Shown piece by piece: positions 15,854 through 25,800 of a stretch of 48,269 nucleotides of DNA; positions within the stretch are counted from its first letter, which is position 1, and each line of letters begins with the position of its first letter. The stretch is from an uncultured Eubacterium sp. Its GTDB lineage: Bacteria; Bacillota; Clostridia; Lachnospirales; Lachnospiraceae. A program made the translations under genes and the position numbers. The notes under the pieces were generated by a model that saw only the letters and a list, made by a program, of their open reading frames with translations, ran no database searches and was not told the origin of the DNA. The stretch is taken from positions 1 through 48,269 of the forward strand of contig CAUCXT010000022.1 in NCBI GenBank assembly GCA_958446835.1. The letters are read 5' to 3'.

Positions 15854-17041
15854 TTACTCGATGATTGAAGCAACACGGCCTGAACCTACTGTTCTACCAC
15901 CCTCACGGATAGCGAAAGTAAGACCCTGCTCCATAGCGATTGGGTGGATGAGCTCGATTGTCATCTCAACGTTATCGCCAGGCATGCACATCTCTGTACC
16001 AGCTGGTAACTCACAAACACCTGTAACGTCTGTTGTTCTGAAGTAGAACTGTGGACGATAGTTGTTGAAGAAAGGTGTATGACGTCCACCCTCTTCCTTT
16101 GTTAAAACGTAAACCTGTGCTGTAAACTTCTTATGGCAAGTTACAGTACCTGGCTTAGCAAGAACCTGTCCTCTCTGGATCTCTGTTCTCTGGATACCAC
16201 GGAGAAGAGCACCGATGTTATCACCAGCCTGAGCCTCATCAAGAAGCTTACGGAACATCTCGATACCGGTAACAACTGTCTTCTTCTTATCCTCATGGAT
16301 ACCAACGATTTCAACTTCCTCATTAACATGAAGAACACCACGCTCAACTCTACCTGTAGCAACTGTACCACGGCCAGTGATTGTGAAAATATCCTCGATT
16401 GGCATAAGGAATGGCTTGTCTGTAGCACGCTGTGGATCTGGGATATAAGTATCAACAGTATCCATAAGCTCCATAATCTTATCGCCCCAAGGTCCCATTG
16501 GATCCTCAAGAGCCTTAAGAGCAGAACCCTTAACGATAGGACAACCTGTGAAGTCATACTCCTCAAGCTGCTCTGTGATCTCCATCTCAACTAACTCAAG
16601 AAGCTCCTCATCGTCTACCATATCACACTTGTTCATGAATACTACGATGTAAGGAACGCCTACCTGACGTGAAAGAAGGATGTGCTCCTTTGTCTGAGCC
16701 ATAACACCGTCAGTAGCAGCAACTACAAGGATAGCGCCGTCCATCTGAGCAGCACCAGTGATCATGTTCTTTACATAGTCAGCATGGCCTGGGCAGTCAA
16801 CGTGTGCATAATGTCTCTTCTCTGTCTGGTACTCAACGTGAGCTGTAGAAATTGTGATACCTCTTTCTCTCTCCTCTGGAGCCTTATCGATGTTCTCGAA
16901 ATCTACCTTCTCGTTACCAGGAACTCTCTCAGCTAAAACCTTAGTGATAGCAGCTGTTAAAGTTGTCTTACCGTGATCTACGTGTCCGATTGTACCAATG
17001 TTACAATGTGGCTTAGTTCTGTCAAATTTAGCCTTTGCCAT
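15854..17041 (-). CDS. tuf: Elongation factor Tu
   Basis: GTPase that delivers aminoacyl-tRNA to the ribosome. 395 residues, the standard length. G-domain motifs: GHVDHGKT (19-26), the effector threonine in RGITIS, DCPGH and NKCD. Domains 2 and 3 follow (GRGTVATGRVERG, GGRHTPFF, and the C-terminal VGSGRV). It lies downstream of fusA as in the str operon, but a 277-base gap with a near-consensus promoter (17094-17122) shows it is at least partly transcribed independently, as suits its high demand. Confidence 0.98.
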   Translation of the reverse strand: MAKAKFDRTKPHCNIGTIGHVDHGKTTLTAAITKVLAERVPGNEKVDFENIDKAPEERERGITISTAHVEYQTEKRHYAHVDCPGHADYVKNMITGAAQMDGAILVVAATDGVMAQTKEHILLSRQVGVPYIVVFMNKCDMVDDEELLELVEMEITEQLEEYDFTGCPIVKGSALKALEDPMGPWGDKIMELMDTVDTYIPDPQRATDKPFLMPIEDIFTITGRGTVATGRVERGVLHVNEEVEIVGIHEDKKKTVVTGIEMFRKLLDEAQAGDNIGALLRGIQRTEIQRGQVLAKPGTVTCHKKFTAQVYVLTKEEGGRHTPFFNNYRPQFYFRTTDVTGVCELPAGTEMCMPGDNVEMTIELIHPIAMEQGLTFAIREGGRTVGSGRVASIIE

Positions 17042-17093
17042 TTTGAATGTCCTCCTTAAAAATGCTCCCTTATGGGAATAATCAGCTTTTTTT

Positions 17094-17122
17094 ATTATAT
17101 TTCATATTCGAAATATTTTCAA
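17094..17122 (-). promoter_or_regulatory. Sigma-A promoter of tuf
   Basis: TTGAAA (17117-17122), 17 bases, TATAAT (17094-17099). A hairpin (CCCAATAAATGG at 17142-17153 with its imperfect complement 17163-17174) lies just upstream, between fusA and this promoter. It lacks a U-tract. Confidence 0.8.
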
Positions 17123-17318
17123 CTCTTTTTTTCAAGTTTAGCCCAATAAATGGCGATTTACACCATTCATTGGGTTAAAACCTGTCATAAACATAATTTT
17201 TATCACTAAAAATCAATTTATTTTATACAAAATCAGATTTAACAATTCATTTTAAAAACAAATTGCTTCGCTGCAGATTCTCATTTCATAAGCGATGTCT
17301 TACTTGGTAGACCAAGTC

Positions 17319-19436
17319 TTACTTCGCATGAGCTGCAACAACCTTCTCCTGAACGTTCTTTGGAACCGGCTCATACTTCTCGAAGAACATGGAGTAGTTA
17401 CCACGTCCCTGAGTGGATGAACGAAGCTCTGTTGAGTAACCGAACATCTCAGCAAGTGGTACCATAGCTGTTACCATCTTACCGCCGCCGATATCGTCCA
17501 TGCTCTGGATCTGTCCACGCTTAGCGTTAAGGCTTCCGATTACATCACCCATGTACTCCTCCGGCATAGTAACCTCAACCTTCATGATAGGCTCAAGAAG
17601 AACTGGGGCAGCCTTAGCCATAGCATCCTTGAATGCCATGGAACCAGCTATATGGAATGCCATCTCGGATGAATCGACTTCATGGTAGGAACCATCGTAT
17701 ACATCAGCCTCTACACCAAGTACAGGGAATCCTGCAATGATACCGGCCTTTGTAGCCTCTTCAATACCCTCACCAACAGCTGGGATGTACTCCTTAGGAA
17801 TAGCACCACCAACAACGGAGGATGTGAACTTGAATGTCTCCTCGCCATTTGGATCCATTGGTCTGAAGTGAACCTTACAGTGTCCGTACTGTCCACGACC
17901 ACCGGACTGCTTAGCGTACTTAGAATCAACATCAACAGCCTTAGTGATTGTCTCCTTGTATGCAACCTGAGGTGCACCAACGTTAGCCTCAACCTTGAAC
18001 TCACGAAGAAGTCTGTCTACGATGATCTCAAGATGGAGCTCACCCATTCCGGCGATGATTGTCTGTCCTGTCTCTTTATCTGTATGTGCTCTGAATGTAG
18101 GATCCTCTTCAGCAAGCTTTGCTAAAGCCTCACCCATCTTACCCTGAGCATCCTTTGTCTTAGGCTCGATAGCAAGCTCAATAACAGGCTCTGGGAACTC
18201 CATAGACTCAAGGATAACCGGATGCTGCTCATCGCAGATTGTATCACCGGTAGTAGTGAACTTAAGTCCAACTGCTGCTGCGATATCTCCGGAGTAAACC
18301 TTGTCGAGCTCCATTCTCTTATTAGCGTGCATCTGAAGGATACGTCCAACACGCTCCTTCTTGTCCTTAGTTGCGTTAAGTACATAAGAACCTGAGTTCA
18401 ATGTACCTGAATATACTCTGATGAATGCAAGCTTACCAACAAATGGGTCAGCCATGATCTTAAATGCAAGAGCTGCAAATGGCTCCTCATCAGATGACTT
18501 TCTCTCTACCTCGTTACCGTCAAGGTCAACGCCCTTGATAGCAGGTACATCGAGTGGAGAAGGCATATACTCAATAACAGCATCAAGAAGCTTCTGAACA
18601 CCCTTGTTCTTGTAAGCTGAACCACAGCATACAGGAATAGCACGGCACTCACATGTAGCCTTTCTTAATACCTTCTTGAGTTCCTCTACAGATGGCTCTT
18701 CACCATCAAGGTATGCCATCATAAGATCATCATCAAGCTCGCAGATCTTCTCTACTAACTCTGTATGATAAAGCTCTGCATCTTCCTTCATGTTCTCAGG
18801 GATATCTCCAACAGTTATGTTGTCACCCTTCTCATCATTGTAGATGTAGGACTTCATCTCAAAGAGATCGATAATACCCTTGAACTCGTCTTCCTTACCG
18901 ATAGGTAACTGAAGAACGATTGCATTCTTCTTTAAACGATTCTTAATCTGGTCTACACATGCGTAGAAGTTAGCACCAAGTATATCCATCTTGTTGATGA
19001 ATGCCATTCTTGGTACATTGTATGTGTCTGCCTGACGCCATACGTTCTCGGACTGTGGCTCAACACCACCCTTAGCACAGAAAACGCCTACTGCACCATC
19101 AAGTACACGGAGAGAACGCTCAACTTCTACTGTGAAGTCTACGTGTCCCGGAGTATCGATGATGTTGATACGATGCTCAAGTGCACCCGGCATTGGCTTA
19201 GTTTCCTTCTCTAAGGTCCAGTGACATGTTGTAGCTGCAGATGTGATCGTGATACCTCTCTCCTGCTCCTGCTCCATCCAGTCCATGGTAGCAGTACCTT
19301 CATGAGTATCACCAATCTTATAGTTAACACCGGTATAGTAAAGAATACGCTCTGTTAATGTTGTTTTACCAGCATCAATATGAGCCATAATACCAATGTT
19401 TCTGGTTCTCTCTAATGGATATTCTCTTCCAGCCAA
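17319..19436 (-). CDS. fusA: Elongation factor G
   Basis: Translocation GTPase, 705 residues. G motifs: AHIDAGKTT (18-26), RGITITSA, DTPGHVDFT and NKMD. These are followed by domain II, the domain III-V architecture, and GGRGQYGH in domain IV. It is in the canonical str cluster: rpsG ends 16 bases upstream (19453), implying cotranscription from the rpsL promoter. A 7-bp ACTTGGT/ACCAAGT hairpin sits directly after the stop. The length and domain set are those of ordinary fusA rather than tetM-type protection proteins. Confidence 0.97.
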   Translation of the reverse strand: MAGREYPLERTRNIGIMAHIDAGKTTLTERILYYTGVNYKIGDTHEGTATMDWMEQEQERGITITSAATTCHWTLEKETKPMPGALEHRINIIDTPGHVDFTVEVERSLRVLDGAVGVFCAKGGVEPQSENVWRQADTYNVPRMAFINKMDILGANFYACVDQIKNRLKKNAIVLQLPIGKEDEFKGIIDLFEMKSYIYNDEKGDNITVGDIPENMKEDAELYHTELVEKICELDDDLMMAYLDGEEPSVEELKKVLRKATCECRAIPVCCGSAYKNKGVQKLLDAVIEYMPSPLDVPAIKGVDLDGNEVERKSSDEEPFAALAFKIMADPFVGKLAFIRVYSGTLNSGSYVLNATKDKKERVGRILQMHANKRMELDKVYSGDIAAAVGLKFTTTGDTICDEQHPVILESMEFPEPVIELAIEPKTKDAQGKMGEALAKLAEEDPTFRAHTDKETGQTIIAGMGELHLEIIVDRLLREFKVEANVGAPQVAYKETITKAVDVDSKYAKQSGGRGQYGHCKVHFRPMDPNGEETFKFTSSVVGGAIPKEYIPAVGEGIEEATKAGIIAGFPVLGVEADVYDGSYHEVDSSEMAFHIAGSMAFKDAMAKAAPVLLEPIMKVEVTMPEEYMGDVIGSLNAKRGQIQSMDDIGGGKMVTAMVPLAEMFGYSTELRSSTQGRGNYSMFFEKYEPVPKNVQEKVVAAHAK

Positions 19437-19452
19437 AGGTTTGTCCTCCTAA

Positions 19453-19923
19453 TTAGAATCTGTAATGAGCAAAAGCCTTGTTTGCCTCTGCCATCTTGTG
19501 CATGTCTTCTTTTCTCTTAACAGCTGAACCTGTGTTGTTAGCTGCATCCATGATCTCACCGGCAAGTCTGTCTTCCATAGTCTTCTCGCCTCTCTTACGT
19601 GAGAACATTGTAAGCCAACGAAGTCCAAGAGCCTGTCTTCTCTCTGGTCTTACCTCGATAGGTACCTGATATGTGGCACCACCGATACGTCTAGCCTTTA
19701 CCTCAAGTAATGGCATAACGTTATTCATAGCTTCCTCGAAAACCTCAAGCGCTGGCTTGCCAGTCTTCTCCTCAACCTGTGCAAATGCACCGTAAACAAT
19801 CTTCTGGGCTACGCCCTTCTTGCCGTCTAACATGATGTTGTTAACAAGCTTAGTAACCACTTTATTGTTGTACAATGGATCTGCTAATACTTCTCTCTTC
19901 TGAGTATGTCCTTTACGTGGCAC
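19453..19923 (-). CDS. rpsG: 30S ribosomal protein S7
   Basis: Primary 16S rRNA-binding protein nucleating the small-subunit head. 156 residues with the start read as GTG at 19921-19923 (PRKGHTQKREVLADPLYNNK), supported by GGAGGG seven bases upstream. This is the exact usual S7 length, so the longer frame to 19995 is rejected. In E. coli S7 represses its own operon through the rpsL-rpsG spacer. Here that spacer is about 200 bases and holds clustered palindromes that could serve the same purpose. Confidence 0.96.
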   Translation of the reverse strand: MPRKGHTQKREVLADPLYNNKVVTKLVNNIMLDGKKGVAQKIVYGAFAQVEEKTGKPALEVFEEAMNNVMPLLEVKARRIGGATYQVPIEVRPERRQALGLRWLTMFSRKRGEKTMEDRLAGEIMDAANNTGSAVKRKEDMHKMAEANKAFAHYRF

Positions 19924-20005
19924 GATTCTTCCCTCCTTAAAAAAATTTAATTCATAGGTACTCACATTTGCATAAGCATTACTGCCTTGAAGCATCTATA
20001 CCTAC

Positions 20006-20021
20006 GAAGCATGTATGCTTC
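20006..20021. repeat. Clustered palindromes in the rpsL-rpsG spacer
   Basis: GAAGCAT-GT-ATGCTTC is a perfect palindrome (20006-20021), flanked by a further GAAGCAT (19989-19995) and by AGCAT-CT-ATGCT (20024-20035). Alternative hairpins are therefore possible in the intercistronic mRNA. Confidence 0.45.
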
Positions 20022-20121
20022 TGAGCATCTATGCTTGTGTGTTACGTGCTGGCAATTATCTATTAATCCTGCAACCTACAGGTACAATATTCTAATCCCG
20101 CACTTATTCTGCAAATATTAC

Positions 20122-20541
20122 TTATTTAGCGTCCTTAGGTCTCTTAGCACCGTACTTAGAACGAGCCTGTCTTCTCTTGGCTACGCCTGCGGTATCTAAT
20201 GTACCTCTTACGATGTGATATCTTGTACCTGGAAGGTCCTTTACTCTACCACCTCTGATAAGAACTACGCTATGCTCCTGAAGATTGTGGCCTTCACCCG
20301 GAATGTAGCTTGTAACCTCGATTCCATTGGAAAGACGAACTCTGGCAATCTTTCTGAGAGCTGAGTTAGGCTTCTTAGGTGTAGCAGTCTTAACTGCTGT
20401 ACAAACACCTCTCTTCTGTGGAGCAGCTGCGTCAATGCTCTTCTTCTGTAAAGAGTTGTAGCTCTTTAAGAGAGCAGGTGCAGTTGACTTCTTAACTGAT
20501 GTCTGTCTACCTTTCTTAACTAACTGATTAAATGTAGGCAT
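20122..20541 (-). CDS. rpsL: 30S ribosomal protein S12
   Basis: Decoding-centre protein, 139 residues, first gene of the str operon here. The TATPKKPNSALRK segment carries the wild-type Lys of the streptomycin-resistance site, and GRVKDLPG is also wild type, so no S12-based streptomycin resistance is predicted. The ATG follows a GGAGGTG ribosome-binding site. Promoter at 20642-20670. Confidence 0.97.
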   Translation of the reverse strand: MPTFNQLVKKGRQTSVKKSTAPALLKSYNSLQKKSIDAAAPQKRGVCTAVKTATPKKPNSALRKIARVRLSNGIEVTSYIPGEGHNLQEHSVVLIRGGRVKDLPGTRYHIVRGTLDTAGVAKRRQARSKYGAKRPKDAK

Positions 20542-20641
20542 CTTATTTTCACCTCCTGATTAGAATAGTGTAACTTTGGTTGCTTTCGTATCGAAAGTCT
20601 TAGAGCGCACAAAAAACACGTTGTTTTTCGCACGCTCTACT

Positions 20642-20670
20642 AGAATAGCAATTTTTTATTTTTTTGTCAA
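20642..20670 (-). promoter_or_regulatory. Sigma-A promoter of rpsL-rpsG-fusA
   Basis: Consensus TTGACA (20665-20670), 17-base A/T-only upstream spacer, TATTCT (20642-20647). A long imperfect palindrome, TAGAGCG (20601-20607) with CGCTCTA (20633-20639), spans the predicted start site. CTTTCG-TAT-CGAAAG (20583-20597) can form a leader hairpin. Confidence 0.8.
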
Positions 20671-20729
20671 TAGGTTTATTGCAAATTTTGCTGTGGTTTT
20701 AACACGTCTTTACTTTATTGCAATACATG

Positions 20730-22760
20730 CTATAACGTAAATCGGCCAATCGCATTCTTGAGCTCGTCCGCTATCGTATTGAGCTGACTTGTGTAGTTCA
20801 CAATATCTTCCATAGTATTGTTTACCTGATCGACAGAAGCATTCACTTCCTCAGCTGCAGCTGCGGATTCCTCGGATACAGAAGCAATGCTTGTCATCTC
20901 ACCGACAACAGCTTCCTTATTCTTCTCCATTCTCTCATTCAGCTGTGCTACCTCGGACAGTCCGTTTATAAGTTCATCAATTGAATTCGAAATTTCCTCG
21001 AAAAGCTTCTGTGTATCATTTATAGCATTCTGCTGCTCGGCAATAAGGTCATTGTTCTCCTTCATAGCCTGTTCAGCCTGTGTAGCTCCCTGAACAACCT
21101 CATTGATTATTGCCTTTATCTCATCTGTTGATTTTCTTGACTGGTCTGCAAGCTGTCTTATCTCATCTGCAACAACCGCGAAGCCTCTTCCGGCGTCACC
21201 GGCTCTTGCTGCCTCGATACTTGCATTCAATGAAAGAAGATTTGTCTGGCTTGTGATATCGGCGATGACATCTGATATGTAGTTAATCTTGTTTATGCTC
21301 TCCATAACCTCTTCCATAACCTGCATTGTGGTTCTGGACTTATCCATGGTAAGACCGGACTTATCAATAAGAAGGTTTACCATCTGCTTACCCTGTTCAC
21401 TGAGCTTTCCGGTATTTCCGGACATCTCATTTATGCTGTCCACATGCTGCTTGGTGTCATTAAGGCTGCCTGCAAGTTTCTCGACTTCGTCTACTGCCTC
21501 CTGTGTACTTCCCGCCTGATCGGTTGCACCAAGTGCAATATTATGTATAGCTTCCATAACCATATTTGTGTTGTTCTTTGTCTCATCAGTGATGGTTGAG
21601 ATATTACCGGCAACGTCAACAATGTTCTTGGACTTATTATCCACATCGCTTATAAGCTCAGATATATGTGAGGTCATTTCATTGAAGCTGTTCTCAAGCT
21701 GTCCGAATTCATCCTTACGCTTTGCTGTAATTCTCTGTGTAAGATCTCCATCTGCAACATTCTTAAGCGCAGTCTGTACCTTCTTTACCTCTCTTGCCAT
21801 GCTGATAGCGACAACAAGCGCAATTATGATTCCGATTATACCGCTGAACAGTGCTGCTCCGCCAATTCCACTGGTGATTGCCTTTATGCTGGTATTATTT
21901 TCATCCTCGCTCACAACTCCAAGCAGAGTCCAGCCTGTTATCTCATCGGAGAGCACCGATATATACCAGTTATGTCCTGATATATTTTCAACAAAGCTTG
22001 TCTGCTCACCACCAGATGACTTACCCCAGAAATCAAATCCGCTGACATCGCCGCCCGTAATCGTATCCTTATCATTTCCTATTATAATCTTTCCATTCTT
22101 ATCTGCCACAAGAACATAACCTGTACTTAAAAGACCGATATTCTGTACATAGCTCTCAAATGCATCGAAAGCTACGTCAAGACCTACCGCACCGTAATTC
22201 TCGCCATCAATTTTAATCTCCTGTGCGATGGTTATAATCTGTTCACCTGTCTGAGGATCAGCATAAGGACCTGTGAAGGTCGCAAATACGCCCGCTCTCT
22301 TCTCAGCATTTATACAATCCTTGTACCACTGCTTCTGTGTGTTATCCACGCCTTCGGTAAATGTCTTTATTCCCTTTACTTTGCCCTCAACTGTCTCGAG
22401 ATGTCCTTCCATATAATATCCCTTCGCAGTTGAATAATAACAGCGCACCGGACTGTCGACAACCTTAAGAGAAGCGATAAGTGAATCCTGTATGGTCGCT
22501 ACATTATCCTCGAATACACCTCTGTCCTCAAGGTGCTTTACTTCGTTCTTTCTGGTTACAAGATCAACCGGCTGGCTCATAGTTCTCATATAAGTCTGGA
22601 AACCTTTTAGTGTTTCAGTCACAGTCTGTGAGCTTGTAAGTTCAATATTATCCTTCAAAACATTTTTCGTGGTCACTGTCACAAGTACGCCTGTCATAAG
22701 CGAAACGCAGAGAATTACCACAAGAAAATAAGCTATGAGTTTCGTTCTGATGCTTCTCAC
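20730..22760 (-). CDS. Methyl-accepting chemotaxis protein with dCache sensor
   Basis: Transmembrane chemoreceptor (676 residues) that would signal to CheA/CheW. Order: transmembrane helix 1 (about 8-30), extracellular double-Cache-like ligand domain (about 35-285), transmembrane helix 2 (about 295-317, ALFSGIIGIIIALVVAISM), HAMP domain (about 318-370), and a long cytoplasmic coiled coil. The coiled coil has the signature tip region around DITSQTNLLSLNASIEAARA and GRGFAVVADEIRQLADQS. C-terminal Glu-rich methylation regions are present (SEESAAAAEEV). Ligand not predictable. It stands between the rpoC terminator and the rpsL promoter, so it must have its own promoter, which I could not identify confidently. 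It fits a motile cell. Confidence 0.94.
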   Translation of the reverse strand: MRSIRTKLIAYFLVVILCVSLMTGVLVTVTTKNVLKDNIELTSSQTVTETLKGFQTYMRTMSQPVDLVTRKNEVKHLEDRGVFEDNVATIQDSLIASLKVVDSPVRCYYSTAKGYYMEGHLETVEGKVKGIKTFTEGVDNTQKQWYKDCINAEKRAGVFATFTGPYADPQTGEQIITIAQEIKIDGENYGAVGLDVAFDAFESYVQNIGLLSTGYVLVADKNGKIIIGNDKDTITGGDVSGFDFWGKSSGGEQTSFVENISGHNWYISVLSDEITGWTLLGVVSEDENNTSIKAITSGIGGAALFSGIIGIIIALVVAISMAREVKKVQTALKNVADGDLTQRITAKRKDEFGQLENSFNEMTSHISELISDVDNKSKNIVDVAGNISTITDETKNNTNMVMEAIHNIALGATDQAGSTQEAVDEVEKLAGSLNDTKQHVDSINEMSGNTGKLSEQGKQMVNLLIDKSGLTMDKSRTTMQVMEEVMESINKINYISDVIADITSQTNLLSLNASIEAARAGDAGRGFAVVADEIRQLADQSRKSTDEIKAIINEVVQGATQAEQAMKENNDLIAEQQNAINDTQKLFEEISNSIDELINGLSEVAQLNERMEKNKEAVVGEMTSIASVSEESAAAAEEVNASVDQVNNTMEDIVNYTSQLNTIADELKNAIGRFTL

Positions 22761-22828
22761 AAAAAATTCCTCCTTTTTATTTACTCTTACGCATACAATT
22801 ATCTGTCTTTATTGTTCAAACACAAAAT

Positions 22829-22858
22829 AATAGGGACACCAAAAGAGATGCCCCTATT
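22829..22858 (-). terminator. Intrinsic terminator of rpoBC
   Basis: AATAGGG(G)CA / TG(T)CCCTATT stem (outer arms 22829-22835 and 22852-22858). T-rich flanks on both strands, 18 bases after the rpoC stop. Confidence 0.8.
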
Positions 22859-22875
22859 TTTATTTAAAGTTATGT

Positions 22876-25800
22876 CTACTCCTCTGAACCTAAGTTCTCG
22901 GTTACTACAACGTCATCATTATCCTCACCAAGTGAAAATTCACCATCTTCGGATACATTTAACTCCTCTACTGCATCTGTAGTGAGCTTAACTGAACGAT
23001 ATCTCTTCATACCTGTTCCTGCCGGAATCAGCTTACCGATGATAACGTTCTCCTTAAGACCGATAAGTGGATCAACCTTACCATTGATAGCTGCCTCAGT
23101 GAGAACCTTTGTTGTCTCCTGGAAGGAAGCTGCTGATAAGAATGAATTGGTTGCAAGTGAAGACTTAGTGATACCAAGAAGTATCTGAGTCGCCGTTGGT
23201 GGCTCCTGACCTGCCTCTAAAAGCTTCTCACATGTCTCATTGAACTCAAGTGTATCGGCTGTCATACCCGGAAGGTACTCTGAATCACCAGGTGTCTCAA
23301 TACGAACCTTCTTTAACATCTGACGAACGATAACCTCAACGTGCTTATCGTTGATATCAACACCCTGAAGACGGTATACACGCTGAACTTCACGGAGAAT
23401 GTAATCCTGAACCGCACGAACGCCCTTAATCTTAAGGATATCATGTGGGTTAACGCTACCTTCTGTGAGCTCATCACCGGCCTCAACGTACTTGCCATCC
23501 TCTATTTCAGGCTTAATTCTTGAATTAAATGGAATGAGATAGCTCTTAGCCTCACCTGTCTCATTATTGGTGATAATAACTTCTCTCTTCTTCTTCTCAT
23601 CACGGATACTTACCACACCGGCACCCTCAGCGATGATTGCAAGTCCCTTTGGTTTACGAGCCTCGAAAAGCTCCTCAACTCTAGGAAGACCCTGTGTAAT
23701 ATCATCACCGGCAACACCACCACTGTGGAAGGTTCTCATGGTAAGCTGTGTACCAGGCTCACCGATTGACTGAGCTGCGATGATACCAACTGCCTCACCG
23801 ACCTGAACTGCCTGACCGGTAGCCATGTTCGCACCATAACACTTAGCACAGATGCCTGAATGCGATCTACATGTAAGGATTGTTCTAATCTTAACTCTGT
23901 CAACACCTGTCTTAACGATAGCGGAAGCTCTCTTAGGTGTAACCATATGGTTAGCTGCAACAACAACCTCACCTGTCTTAGGATCTACAATGTCCTCTGC
24001 AAGATATCTGCCTGTTATTCTGGACTTAAGGCTCTCGATTTCCTCCTTGCCGTCCATAAATGCCTCAACGTACATTCCAGGTATCTCAGCCCTGTTCTCA
24101 GCACAGTCCACTTCACGTACAATAAGTTCCTGTGATACGTCTACAAGACGTCTTGTAAGGTATCCTGAATCCGCTGTTCTAAGAGCGGTATCGGACATAC
24201 CCTTTCTGGCACCGTGCGCAGAAATGAAGTACTCGAGTACATCAAGACCCTCACGGAAGTTAGACTTGATAGGGAGCTCAATGGTACGACCTGATGTATC
24301 CGCCATGAGTCCACGCATACCTGCTAACTGCTTAATCTGCTGATTAGAACCACGGGCTCCGGAATCAGCCATCATAAAGATGTTGTTGTATTTGTTAAGA
24401 CCTGATAAAAGCGCGTCTGTGAGTTCCTCATCCGTCTTCTTCCATGTCTCTACAACTTCCTTGTAACGCTCTTCCTCTGTGATAAGACCACGACGGAAGT
24501 TCTTCATAATCTTCTCAACTGTAGCCTCGGCATCTGCAAGCATCTGCTTCTTCTGTGCCGGCACGGTCATATCAGAAATTGATACGGTCATGGACGCTCT
24601 CGTTGAATACTTATAACCCATTGCCTTTATCGAGTCGAGAACCTCGGCTGTCTTTGTGGCACCATGAGTATTGATAACCTTCTCAAGAATCTGCTTCAAG
24701 CCCTTCTTTCCTACATGGAAATCTACCTCAAGCTTGAGCTCGTTCTCAGGAATGCTTCTGTCTACAAATCCAAGATCCTGTGGAAGAATCTCATTGAATA
24801 TGAAACGTCCGAGAGTGGACTCTACGATACCGCTCTTAACCGTTCCATCCGGCATCTGTTTCTCAACATATACCTTAATTCTTGAGTGAAGTGTAAGAGC
24901 CTGATTCTCATAAGCAAGAATAGCCTCATTGACACTCTTAAACATCTTTCCTTCACCAAGAGCAGGTGTCTCATCTCCAACGGATGTACCTCTCTCCTGT
25001 GTGAGATAGTAGATACCAAGTACCATATCCTGTGAAGGAACGGCAACAGGACCACCATCTGAAGGCTTTAAGAGGTTGTTAGGTGAGAGAAGAAGGAATC
25101 TGCACTCAGCCTGAGCCTCAACCGAAAGTGGAAGATGTACAGCCATCTGGTCACCATCGAAGTCGGCGTTGAACGCTGTACATACGAGTGGGTGAAGCTT
25201 AATAGCCTTACCTTCTACAAGGATTGGCTCGAATGCCTGAATACCAAGTCTGTGGAGTGTAGGCGCACGGTTAAGCATAACCGGGTGCTCCTTGATAACA
25301 TCCTCAAGTACATCCCAAACCTCTGTCTCAAGCTTCTCTACCATCTTCTTGGCATTCTTTATGTTGTGTGCTGTTCCATTGGCAACAAGCTCCTTCATAA
25401 CGAAAGGCTTGAAAAGCTCAATAGCCATCTCCTTTGGAAGACCACACTGGTAAATCTTAAGTTCAGGTCCAACAACGATAACCGAACGTCCTGAATAGTC
25501 AACTCGCTTACCGAGAAGGTTCTGACGGAAACGTCCCTGCTTACCCTTTAACATATCTGATAATGACTTGAGTGCTCTGTTTCCAGGTCCTGTTACAGGA
25601 CGTCCTCTTCTACCATTATCAATAAGGGAGTCAACAGCTTCCTGAAGCATTCTCTTCTCATTTCTTACAATGATATCAGGTGCTCCAAGCTCCATAAGTC
25701 TTGCAAGTCTGTTGTTACGGTTAATAATTCTTCTATACAAATCATTGAGGTCGGAAGTAGCAAATCTGCCACCATCGAGCTGTACCATAGGACGAAGATC

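Noticed and set aside
17142..17174. Terminator of fusA
   Set aside because: The stem is imperfect and neither side has a U-tract, so it is not called as a terminator.
20122..20541. Streptomycin-resistance allele of rpsL; rifampicin-resistance allele of rpoB
   Set aside because: The key residues in both proteins read as wild type.
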